DNA of 64,000 bases from Streptomyces eurythermus. GTDB lineage: Bacteria; Actinomycetota; Actinomycetes; Streptomycetales; Streptomycetaceae. Where the stretch lies: the NCBI RefSeq assembly GCF_014649115.1, contig NZ_BMSK01000002.1, positions 62,001 through 126,000 on the forward strand, given 5' to 3'. The notes below the pieces were generated by a model, which was given only the letters and a program-made list of their open reading frames with translations, ran no database searches and was not told the origin of the DNA. Of the stretch, positions 42,875 to 52,300 are shown in pieces. The stretch's first letter is position 1, and each line of letters starts with the position of its first letter. The translations under genes were made by a program, and so were the position numbers.

Positions 42875-44175
42875 GCGTCGGGTGAGTCGGGCAGCACAGG
42901 CCGCTGGTCAGGGCCGGGGCTGGGTGGTACGGGAACCGGCGGGCCGGTTTCGCGGGGTGTTTCCGCCGCTGTACCCCGACGGGGCCGACGGGCGCCGAGG
43001 ACGAAGCACACGGCGGCCAGGACCTGGCACAGGGCCAGCAGAGCGAACACGGTGTGGGCCGGCAGGCTCTCCGCCGCCGCTCCGCTGCCGACCAGACCGA
43101 CGCTTCCGCCGGTCAGCCCGAAGGCGGCGATCAGGGTGAGCGCCGTCGACCGCAGCGGAGCCGGGATGCGCGCGGTGCGCACGGCCGCGATCGGTCCGTT
43201 GGACAGGCCGTTGAGCAGTCCGGCGGTGAACAGGACGGCGGCGAGTCCGGGCGCGTTCGGCGAGAGCAGCAGGGCGAAGAAGGCCGCGGTCTGGCCGATT
43301 CTGCCGAGGACCGACAGCCGTGTCGGGGAGAGGCGGCGCAGTGCCCGTCCGACGAGCAGGGTGCCGGTGAGCGCTCCGCCGCCGAAGGCACCGAGCAGCA
43401 GACCGGCCAGGGTGGCCGTGCCGCCGTACTGCTCGCGGGCGAGGACCGGCAGCAGGACGAACAGGGCCTGCCACGCCGTTTCGGTGAGGACCTGTCCGAT
43501 GGTCCAGCAGCTCAGCAGCCGGTCGCGGAGCAGCACGCGCACCGCGGCCCGGGTGTTCCGGCGGGCGGTGGGGACCGGCGGGGCGAGGCCGCGCGGGATG
43601 CGGAAACCGAGGATCAGCGCGGAGACCAGATAGGTCCCGGCGTCCAGGAGCAGGACGGTCGGCGCGCCGAGCCAGCTCACCAGCAGCCCGGAGACGGGCG
43701 GGGCGATCAGGATGGCGAGGCGGGTGGCGCCCTGGAGACTGGCGTTGGCCTGGCTGAGCAGTTTCTCGTCCTCACCGGCGAGGAACGGCAGCAACGCCTG
43801 CTGACTGGCGGTGTAGGGGGCGAAGAAGGAGCCGATGGCGAACAGCAGGAGCATGATCACCGGCAGCGGCAGCAGACCGCCCTGGTGCAGCAGCGGCACC
43901 AGCGCCACCAGCAGGGCACGGCTGTAGTCGGATGCCACCAGCACCCGGCGCGGGCCGAGGCGTCCGCTCAGCGGAGCCCCCAGGACGCCGAAGAGGGCGA
44001 CGGCGATCATCTGGGCCGCCATCACCACCCCCATGTCCGCCGCCGAACCCGTGCTCTCCAGGACGAACCAGGGCATGGCCACGGCGCTCAGCTGTGAGCC
44101 GCTCATGGAGAGCACTTCGGCGACCAGGACCGTGCGGAGCACGCCGCGCGACGCGTTGCCGGGCGGTGGCGACAT
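42871..44175 (-). CDS. MFS exporter of the PKS-NRPS cluster (EntS-like)
   Basis: A 434-residue transporter with about twelve helices. Signatures: SMSGSQLSAVAMPWFVLESTGSAADMGVVMA (helix 1-2), GRLGPRRVLVASDYSRALLVA (loop 2-3), and FLAGEDEKLLSQANASLQGATRLAILIAPPVSG. This subfamily often exports NRPS products. The ATG overlaps the NRPS stop (TGATG) and its stop overlaps the P450 start (ATGA), so the three genes are coupled. The role as exporter or self-resistance for the cluster product is inferred from context. Confidence 0.9.
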   Translation of the reverse strand: MSPPPGNASRGVLRTVLVAEVLSMSGSQLSAVAMPWFVLESTGSAADMGVVMAAQMIAVALFGVLGAPLSGRLGPRRVLVASDYSRALLVALVPLLHQGGLLPLPVIMLLLFAIGSFFAPYTASQQALLPFLAGEDEKLLSQANASLQGATRLAILIAPPVSGLLVSWLGAPTVLLLDAGTYLVSALILGFRIPRGLAPPVPTARRNTRAAVRVLLRDRLLSCWTIGQVLTETAWQALFVLLPVLAREQYGGTATLAGLLLGAFGGGALTGTLLVGRALRRLSPTRLSVLGRIGQTAAFFALLLSPNAPGLAAVLFTAGLLNGLSNGPIAAVRTARIPAPLRSTALTLIAAFGLTGGSVGLVGSGAAAESLPAHTVFALLALCQVLAAVCFVLGARRPRRGTAAETPRETGPPVPVPPSPGPDQRPVLPDSPDA

Positions 44176-47100
44176 CAGCCGTCACTCCCTCGCAGGCCGC
44201 CCCGGCCGCGCGCGCCCCGCTCGGCCATCGCCCGGCGCGCCCGCGCCGCCCGGTCGCGCAGCCCGTCGGCGGGCGCGGCCGGCTGGGCTTCGGAAGCCGT
44301 GAGGAACCGCGCCAGAGCGGCCACCGTGGTGTGCTCGTAGAGCGCGGTCAGCGTCAGGGCGGGGAACCCGCGCCCGTGGAGCGAGGTGCGCAGCCGGGTG
44401 AGCAGCAGGGAGTTGCCTCCCAGATCGAAGAAGTTGTCGTGCACGCCGATCTCGTCGCGGCCCAGGACCTCGGCCCAGGCGGCTGTGATCCGCCGCTCCG
44501 TGTCGTCACGCGGGGCGGTCCGCTCGGCGGCCACCGGCAGGTCCTCGCGGCGCGGCCGCGGCAGCCGCGCGGTGTCGACCTTCCCGCTGGCGTTCAGGGG
44601 CAGCCGGTCCAGCCACACGTACGCCTCGGGGACCGAGTGGGCGGGCAGCCGGGACCGCAGGCCGTCCAGCAGTTCGGTGCGTTCGGGCCGGGGCCCCGCC
44701 GGTGACGCGGCGACGAGGTAGGCGACCAGCTGGGGCGTGCGGTCCGGGTCGCCGTGTACGACGGCGGAGGACACCGCGGGGTGCCGCAGCAGCGCCGCCT
44801 CGATCTCGCCCGGTTCGATCCGGTGCCCCCGGATCTTCAGCTGCCGGTCCACCCGGCCCAGGTACTCGACGGTGCCGTCCGGCAGCCACCGGCCCCGGTC
44901 CCCGGTGCGGTAGCCCGGTCCGCCGGGGCCGTGGAAGCGCTCCGCCGTCAGCTCCGGCCGCCGCCAGTAGCCGGCCGCGACGCCCGCGCCCCGCAGGACG
45001 ATCTCTCCGGGCACTCCGGCGGGGCAGCGCCGCCCCGCCGGGTCCAGGATCTCGGCCCGGGTTCCGGCGATGGGCCGTCCGATGGTGTTCACCGGCCCGG
45101 TGGCACCGCCGGAGAGGTCGTGGGTGAGCGCGATCACCGTCGACTCGGTGGGACCGTAGGCGTTGCGTATCCGGTACGGAGTGCCGGCGGGCGGCGTCCT
45201 CGTCAGGGCGGCGGCACCGACGATCAGCTGGCGCAGCCGCGGCAGTGCCGCCCCGGACGCCCACAGCGCCTCCGCGAGCGGTGTGGCGAGCAGGACGACG
45301 GAGACGCGCCGCCGGGTGAGCCAGTCCGCGACGTCGTCGGCGGCCGGTGTTCCCTCGTGCGGGACGACGCAGCCGCCGGAGGCGAGGGCGGACCACACGT
45401 CCCACTGGGTGGCGTCGAAGGCGACTCCGAGGAGGTGCCCGGTCCGGTCCGCGGGCCCCAGGCCGAACGACTCCCGTCCCCACGAGACGAGCTGGGCCAG
45501 GCCGCGGTGGCGGACGACGACGCCCTTCGGCCTGCCCGTCGTACCGGAGGTGTGGACGATGTACGCCGCCGCCTGCGCCGAGGCCAGGTGCGGGCCGACG
45601 GCGTCCGTCCCCGTCGCCTGCCGGTCCTGTCCCAGCCGGCCGTCCACGGCACCCGGCACGTCCAGCACCGGCAGGGCGGCCGTGGCGGGGTGCGCGGCAC
45701 GGGCGGCGCCGTCGGCGATCACGGCGCACGCGCCCAGGTCGTCGAGCAGCTCGCCCACCCGGACCGCCGGGGCGTCCGGGTCGAGAGGGCAGAAGGCGGC
45801 ACCCGCGTACCAGGCGGCGAGCATCGCGACGACGAGGTCCTCGCCCCGGCGCAGGAGCACGGCCACCACCGGGTCGCCGGCCGGGCACAGCGGCCGCAGG
45901 CGCGCGGCGAGGGCCAGTGCGCGCCGGTGCAGTCCGGCATAGGTGAGGACACCGCGCCCGGTGTCCACCGCCGGGGCGTCGGGCGTCTCCCGGACCCAAC
46001 GGCCGAGCAGTTCCGGGACGGTGGTCGCCGGGCCGGCCTCGCCGCCGTTCTCCCAGGCGTCCAGACGGGCCAGCTCCGCGGCGTCGCCGGCCACGAGGTC
46101 GAGGGTGTCCAGGCGGCTGTCGAGGGTCTCCGGGAGCCGGGCCAGCAGCCGCCCGTACAGCGTCGCCAACTGGGTGACGTCGGCCCTGTGGGCGTGGTCG
46201 CCGCGGTAGGAGAAGGCGGCCTCGAGGGTGTCGCCGGAGAGCGTCAGCACCACGGTCAGCCCGAACTTGGCCCGGTAGTCGGCGCCCTCCGAGGACAGCG
46301 GGAGCCTGACCAGCGTGGCCCCGCCCAGCCCGGGCGGCTCGGCGGGGACGGTCTCCAGGCTCAGGGTCACGTCGGCGTACGGGGTGTGACCGGACCGGCG
46401 CGGCGGGTTCAGCCGCTCCACCACCTGCTCGAAGGGGACGCCGCTGTGCTGGTAGGCGTCGAGGACCTCGTCGCGCAGGCTGACGAGCAGGTCCCGCAGC
46501 GTGGCGTCGGCGGCGGGGCGCGAGCGCAGCACCACCGTGTTGAGGCACGGCCCGAGCAGCCCCGCGAAGCGCGGGTCGTCGCGCCGCGCGAGCGGGGCGC
46601 CGAAGACGACGTCGTCCCGGCCGGTCCAGCGGTGCAGCACGGCGGCGAGCGCCGTCGCCGCCAGCTGGTACAGGGTACAGACCTGGTCCTGCTGGACGCG
46701 GCGCAACCGGGCGGCCAGGCCCGGGGGCAGGGGTACGGTCACGGTGCCGTTGCCCTCGGGGTCCGGCCCGGAGGGCGAGAGGTCCAGGTGGGCGGGCGCC
46801 CCGGCGAGGTGGTCGGTCCAGTACGCCAGCTCGGCGGCCCGCAGTCCGGGATCGCCGCCGTCCTGCGCGGCGACGAAGTCCCGGTACTGCGCGCGGCCGT
46901 CGCGTCCACCCGCCACCACCGGAAGAGGAAGGCGCGGGCCGCCGGCGGACGCCTCCGCGTAGCAGTCGGCCAGCTCCCGCAGGAAGATCCCGGCGGACTC
47001 GCCGTCCCACACCAGGTGGTGCAGGCAGACGAAGAGCACCTGTCCATCGGGGCCGCCCGTCTCCAGCAGCGCGGCGGTCAGCAGCCGGCCCGACGCCGGG

Positions 47101-47483
47101 TCGAACGGTTCGCCGGCGGCCCGGCCGAGCCACGCGCGCAGCGCCTCCCGCGGGGCGCCGTCCCCGCGCAGGTCGACCCGGTCCACCCGCGGGCTCCAGG
47201 GCGCGCCGATCCGCTGCCACAGGGTGCCGTCCCGCTCCTCGAACCGGGTGCGCAGGATCTCGAACCGGGCCACCAGCAGCGCGAGGGCACGCCGCAGGGT
47301 GCCGGCGTCGAGCGGCGGGCCGGTCACCCGCCAGGCCAGCGGCACGTTGTACGTGGCGGCGGCGTCCATCCGTTCCGCGAGCCGGATCCGCCGCTGGAAT
47401 GCCGAGGCCGGGACCACCACCTCCTCGTCCGGTTCCGGGGCGCCGGGCGGGCGGCCCTGGGCGGTGTGGTCGGGGACCGTCAT
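44175..47483 (-). CDS. NRPS, single C-A-T module
   Basis: A 1,102-residue peptide synthetase. Condensation domain about residues 22-460 with intact HHLVWDG (H155-G161). Adenylation domain about 480-985: A3 VHTSGTTGRPKGV, A4 FDATQWDVW, A5 NAYGPTEST, A7 YRTGDRGRW, A10 LNASGKVD. Carrier domain about 995-1065 with DNFFDLGGNSLLL. By hand alignment to GrsA the specificity residues read roughly D-A-W-L-I-G-A-V-I-K, a hydrophobic pocket that I cannot assign to one amino acid. There is no thioesterase; the tail is a short Arg/Ala-rich helix. ATG has an AAGGAG site. It sits between the acyl-CoA dehydrogenase and exporter genes. Confidence 0.93.
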   Translation of the reverse strand: MTVPDHTAQGRPPGAPEPDEEVVVPASAFQRRIRLAERMDAAATYNVPLAWRVTGPPLDAGTLRRALALLVARFEILRTRFEERDGTLWQRIGAPWSPRVDRVDLRGDGAPREALRAWLGRAAGEPFDPASGRLLTAALLETGGPDGQVLFVCLHHLVWDGESAGIFLRELADCYAEASAGGPRLPLPVVAGGRDGRAQYRDFVAAQDGGDPGLRAAELAYWTDHLAGAPAHLDLSPSGPDPEGNGTVTVPLPPGLAARLRRVQQDQVCTLYQLAATALAAVLHRWTGRDDVVFGAPLARRDDPRFAGLLGPCLNTVVLRSRPAADATLRDLLVSLRDEVLDAYQHSGVPFEQVVERLNPPRRSGHTPYADVTLSLETVPAEPPGLGGATLVRLPLSSEGADYRAKFGLTVVLTLSGDTLEAAFSYRGDHAHRADVTQLATLYGRLLARLPETLDSRLDTLDLVAGDAAELARLDAWENGGEAGPATTVPELLGRWVRETPDAPAVDTGRGVLTYAGLHRRALALAARLRPLCPAGDPVVAVLLRRGEDLVVAMLAAWYAGAAFCPLDPDAPAVRVGELLDDLGACAVIADGAARAAHPATAALPVLDVPGAVDGRLGQDRQATGTDAVGPHLASAQAAAYIVHTSGTTGRPKGVVVRHRGLAQLVSWGRESFGLGPADRTGHLLGVAFDATQWDVWSALASGGCVVPHEGTPAADDVADWLTRRRVSVVLLATPLAEALWASGAALPRLRQLIVGAAALTRTPPAGTPYRIRNAYGPTESTVIALTHDLSGGATGPVNTIGRPIAGTRAEILDPAGRRCPAGVPGEIVLRGAGVAAGYWRRPELTAERFHGPGGPGYRTGDRGRWLPDGTVEYLGRVDRQLKIRGHRIEPGEIEAALLRHPAVSSAVVHGDPDRTPQLVAYLVAASPAGPRPERTELLDGLRSRLPAHSVPEAYVWLDRLPLNASGKVDTARLPRPRREDLPVAAERTAPRDDTERRITAAWAEVLGRDEIGVHDNFFDLGGNSLLLTRLRTSLHGRGFPALTLTALYEHTTVAALARFLTASEAQPAAPADGLRDRAARARRAMAERGARGRGGLRGSDG

Positions 47484-47538
47484 GGCAACTGCTCCTTCGT
47501 CGCGTACGTGTCGGCACGGCGGGTGAGCCGCTGCCTCG

Positions 47539-49311
47539 TCAGATCAGGTCCTCGGAGAGCGGGTGCGGCCCGGTGGCGGAGAGCCAGGCCGTGCTCTGCC
47601 CGGCGTAGTCGGCGCCGTCGTCGTCGCAGGTGGCGTCCCGCAGTTCCCGCAGGTGCCCGGCCAGGCGGTGCCGGGCCGCCGCGCAGTACAGGTCGGCCAG
47701 GCGCTGGCCGTCCTCGGCCGCCGGCGCGGCGGTCCGTGTCATGCCGGAGGCGCGGGCCAGGACGACCGCCATGGTGAAGAGTTCACCGGAGATGCGCGAG
47801 AGCAGGACCAGCGCGCGCTGGCGGGCGGCGAGCCCGGACCGGTCCGGATGGCGGCGGGCCAGCTCCCGGCAGGTCAGCCCGAACAGGCGGGTCTCCTCGA
47901 CGATCGCGGCGAGATGAGCGCGGTTGCGGTCGGTCAGGTCGGCGTCCAGGAGGCTCGCGTCCGGGGCGGCCGGGGCCTGGGGTTCGTCGGGCTCGGGGTA
48001 GTAGTACGACAGGATGTTGCGGCCCGCGAGCCAGTAGTCGATCATGAAGTCGACGCCGCCGGAGATCCGCATGTTGCGTACGTCGCGGACAGCCTGTTCC
48101 ACCGGTAGCGCCGGTGCCCCGCGGCGCTCCTTGCTCGCCGCGGTCTCGTACCCCTCCGCCGCCATGAGGGACAGGGTCCGGTCGGCCACGCGGCCGGCGA
48201 CGACGGAGGCGATGTTCTTCGCGAGGTTCTGTTCGAACGCCGTGTTGCGTCCGAGGTCCTGGTCCTCGTTGAGCAGGGCGGCGCGGGCGACGCTCTCCAC
48301 GGCGAAGGTCTCCGCGAGCGAGTCGGCGAGCCTGCGCCGGATCTCCTCGTACTCCCCGAGCGGGCGCCCGTCCACCACCCGGCGGTTGACGAACTGCCGT
48401 GACCAGCGGCAGCACAGCTTCGCCACGGCAAGCGACGGGGCCACGATCATGTGCAGCCGTCCCCGGGTGACGAGCCGTGAGACGGCCGGCGTCAGGCGGG
48501 CCTGCCCGTTGCCCTGCTCCAGGAGCCGGTGCTCGGCGGGCACCCGGACGTTGTCCAAGGTGATCCAGCCGTTGGGGAAGCCGTGGATGCCGGAGAACTC
48601 GTGCCACTGCCCGCGCGAGAACCCCGGGGTGTCGGCCTCCACGAAGAAGACCTGGTTGGTGGTGGTGCCGTTCTCCCGGACGGTCGCGGTCACACTGAAC
48701 AGCGTGCCGAGGGGCGCGTGCCCCACGAAGACCTTGTGGCCGTCGAGCACATACGCCGCCCCGCCGTCGACCGGCACGGCGGTGGTGGCCCGGTGCTGGT
48801 TGGCGGCGCCGCCGGGTTCGGTGTCGGCGGTGCCGGACAGGCCGCCGAGCTTCTGGTGCCGGTGCAGCAGGTCCTTCAGCGGACCGTCCGGCACCACCGG
48901 CCAGAAGGCGGGCGTGCCGACCGAGTTCTCGATGCCCATCACCAGGGCGACCGGGAAGCAGTGGCTCGCGGCGGCCTGTACGACCCGGAACACGTTGAAG
49001 TGCGACAGGCCCAGGCCGCCGAGGGACGGGTCGAGTTGCAGGCTCAGGTAGCCCCGGGACCGCAGCAGCGGGTACAGGCTCTCGGGCAGCCGCCCCGATG
49101 CCTCCACCTCGGCCGGGTCGACGTGTTCGCGCAGGAAGGCCCCCAGGCCGGCGACGGCCTGGTCGCCGGCCGCGCGGTCGGCCGCGTCCTGCTCGGGGAA
49201 GGGGTGGATCAGGTCCCAGCGGAAGCGGCCCTGGTACAGCTCCTCCAGGAAGCTGGGGCGGTCGGGATCGGACGAGAAGTTGCGCGGCTGGGCGGGACGT
49301 CGTTGCACCAT
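47539..49311 (-). CDS. Acyl-CoA dehydrogenase-like flavoprotein
   Basis: A 590-residue member of the acyl-CoA dehydrogenase superfamily, longer than the usual 380-400. The N-terminal helical domain covers about residues 45-165 (LPLLRSRGYLSLQLDPSLGGLGLSHFN); the flavin-contact beta domain has SGTADTEPGGAANQHRATTA and GHKVFVGHA; the C-terminal helical domain covers about 290-440. An additional helical region (about 455-590) extends it, as in large FadE-type proteins. In NRPS-PKS clusters such enzymes desaturate or oxidise carrier-bound chains. Lies 33 bp after the PKS and 55 bp before the NRPS on the same transcript. Could supply an unsaturated starter or dehydroamino acid. Confidence 0.87.
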   Translation of the reverse strand: MVQRRPAQPRNFSSDPDRPSFLEELYQGRFRWDLIHPFPEQDAADRAAGDQAVAGLGAFLREHVDPAEVEASGRLPESLYPLLRSRGYLSLQLDPSLGGLGLSHFNVFRVVQAAASHCFPVALVMGIENSVGTPAFWPVVPDGPLKDLLHRHQKLGGLSGTADTEPGGAANQHRATTAVPVDGGAAYVLDGHKVFVGHAPLGTLFSVTATVRENGTTTNQVFFVEADTPGFSRGQWHEFSGIHGFPNGWITLDNVRVPAEHRLLEQGNGQARLTPAVSRLVTRGRLHMIVAPSLAVAKLCCRWSRQFVNRRVVDGRPLGEYEEIRRRLADSLAETFAVESVARAALLNEDQDLGRNTAFEQNLAKNIASVVAGRVADRTLSLMAAEGYETAASKERRGAPALPVEQAVRDVRNMRISGGVDFMIDYWLAGRNILSYYYPEPDEPQAPAAPDASLLDADLTDRNRAHLAAIVEETRLFGLTCRELARRHPDRSGLAARQRALVLLSRISGELFTMAVVLARASGMTRTAAPAAEDGQRLADLYCAAARHRLAGHLRELRDATCDDDGADYAGQSTAWLSATGPHPLSEDLI

Positions 49312-49344
49312 GGGCAGGCCAATCGGGGTGGGGGACGGGGTGCG

Positions 49345-52300
49345 TCAGCGGCCGGGGTCCGCGGGCGGTGCCAGCGCCTGGTCGATCGCGGCGGCGAGCG
49401 CGGGTACGTGCCGGCTGCCCAGGATGCTGTGGTGGTCGCCCGGCAGGGGGCGCACGGTCACCCCGGCGCCGTACAGCGGGGCGAGGCGCAGGCCGAGCTT
49501 GGTGCGCCGGTGGTGGTCGGTGCCGGCCTTGAGCAGCAGCAGCGGTGCGCGGACCGGCCGTGGGCGGTGGCGCAGCAGGGCTCTGATGCTGGTGTTGTGC
49601 AGCCGTACGTAGTCCGGCACACCGGCGGTGAAGCGCAGCCCGGCCAGCTCCCGCACCCGGGGCAGCCCGCCCTCGGGCCGTTCCGGCACCAGGCGCGGGG
49701 AGCGGGGGCGGAGGCGAGCCTCCCATTGCAGGCTCAGGCTGGGCACCAGCCAGTGCGGCAGGGCGCCGACCGGCAGGCCACCGGTGGCGGGCAGGTAGCC
49801 GTCGATGCCCACGAGCAGTTCCACCGACTCGCCCATCGCCTCCAGCAGACGGGTCATCTCGTGGGCGACCATCGCTCCGTACGACCAGCCGCCCAGCAGG
49901 TACGGCCCGTCGCGCTGGACCTGCCGCAACACGGTGACGTGGTGCGCGGCGATGTCCTCGAGGCGGGTCAGCGGACGGCGGTGGTCGCCCAGGCCGGGCG
50001 CCTCCAGACCGTAGACCGGCCGGCTGCCGTCGAGATGGCCGGCGAGCTGCCGGTAGCACAGGGAGCTGCCCGTGGCCGGTGCCGCCAGGAACAGCGGGCG
50101 GCCCGAGCCGGCCGCGCGGAGCGGAGTGACGTGGTCGGGCAGATGGGCGGGCGCGAGGCCGGGAAGCGGTGCCGGTGCCGTGACGTCGGGGGCACGGGTG
50201 TGCTCCACGGCGGGGGCGAGTTGCCGGACGGTGCCGACCAGAGCGGCGAAGGTGAGGTCGTGCGGCAGTGACGTGACGGGCACGTGGTGTCCCAGACGGC
50301 TGCCGATCAGCCCGCTGAGCTGCACGAGCATCAGCGAGTCTCCGCCCAGCCGGTGGAAGTCGTCGTCGCCGTCCACCGCCGGGGTGCCCAGTACCTCGCA
50401 CCACAGGGCGGCCAGGTCCGTCGCGAGGCCGTCCGAGCCGTTCACGCCCTCCGCGCCCTCCGCGCCCTCCGCGCCTTCCGTGCCGTCCGTGCCGGACGGT
50501 TCGGCCGGGGTCCGCGCGGCCTGCGTGACCGGTGCGGCCGGCGCCGGCGCCGGTGCCGCGGACCCGACGTCCGGAACCGGGGCCGGGACCGTCGGGTCCG
50601 CCTCGGGTCCGGGTGGGCCGTCCGGCAGCCGCAGGCGTCCGGGCGGCGGGTCCAGGGCGAGCAGACGCGCCAGCCGGCCGGGATCGAGGCGGGGGACCTC
50701 CAGGTGCCCCCACGCGTGGTCGCCCGGCGAGGGATCCAGGGCGCGGCGCAGCCGCTCGCCCTCCCAGGAGTCGGGGTCCTCGGTCACCACCCAGGCAGGG
50801 GCGCGCCCGGGCTGCCGCTCGCGTACCTCCCGCCACCGGTCCGCGGAGGCCCGGCCGGTGCGGGGCAGGTAGAGCAACCCGCCGTCGCCCGGCGACCGTC
50901 CGGGGCCGGGACCGGCCGCGAACACCACCACGTGGTCACTGGCGAGACTGGCGTCCACCGCCCGTACGTCGGTGAAGCCGGCGTCCTCGATCGCGCGCAG
51001 CCAGGTGGGCGCGTCGAGGTGGATGGAGTCGGTGCGCAGTTCGTCGCCGAAGTCCCACCAGCCCGGCGCCAGACCCCACATGACATGGGACCAGCGGGCG
51101 ATCTCCGTGACCTCGACCAGGCCCAGCTGGCCGCCGGGCCGCAGCAGCCCCGCGAGCCGCCGCAGCGCGGTGGGAACCGACTCGGCCACGTGGACGACGT
51201 TGTACCCGAGCACCAAGTCGTAGCTGCCCCGCACCAGTTGCTGGTCGACCGGGTCCGCTGCGATGTCGAAGGTGGAGAACCTCAGGTCGGTCAGACCGAG
51301 TTCGGCCGCGCGAGCCTCGGCACGCCGTACGATCAGCGGACTGACGTCGGTGACGTGGTACTCGATGCCCTGCCGGCCGGGCCACTCGGTCAGCAGGGGC
51401 CAGGTGAGCCGGCCGGCTCCCGCGCCGATCTCCAGGACGCGCAAGGTCCGCCCGGTCTCCTCGGAACCGGCGGTCGCGGTGCGCACGACGTCCCGCAGGG
51501 CCTCCAGCGCGGCGGCGCAGTCGTCCAGCGGGATCCGGTTGTCGCGCAGCCAGCCGTCGAGCAACCCGGTATCGGCGTCGGGGTAGAGCACCGATACAGG
51601 GGTGCGGTGACCGGCGAAGACGTCGGGGTAGGCCGCGGTGACATGGCGCAGCATCCGCTTCAGGCCCGGCAGTTCGTCCAGCCCGGACTCGGCGGCCAGC
51701 GCGGCGGCCAGCGAGGCGGTGAGCGTGCCGGCGGCCTGCCAGTGGTCACCGTCGCGCGCCAGCCAGCCTTCCTGCTCCAGCACGCGCAGGCAGAAGTCGG
51801 CCAGTGCGGGCAGGCGCCGGCCCGGATCGATGCGCCGGCGCAGCTCCCGGTCTGTCATCCGCCGGCCGTCGGTGAGGCCGGTCATCGCCACGATCTGCTG
51901 CCCGACCAGCCCGGCGCAGTACAGGTCCAGCTCCCGGCTCAGCGCGGTCCGCCGGGTGAGCGGTGTGGTCCGGCTGGTCCAGGCCACACCCTCCGCGGCG
52001 GCGCGCACCGGCGCGGTGAGCCCGGGCAGCGGCACGGCCTCGGCGTACTCCCGTACCGGCAGGCCCTGTTCGGCGAGATCGGCGGCCAGGGCGGCGGCGC
52101 GCGGGTGTCCGTCGCCGACCACGGTCCAGGACGGAGGTGCGCCGTCCGTCGCGGAGGCGGACAGCCGCACGGGCCGCGGTTCGAGATCCCACCAGACCGC
52201 GTCGCGCCAGGCGTGCGCGCCGGCCTCGGGGCCGGGCAGCCGGGACGGCGCGGGGCCGTCACCGAGGTCGAGCAGGGCGACGGGCCGTCCGGTCCGGGAG

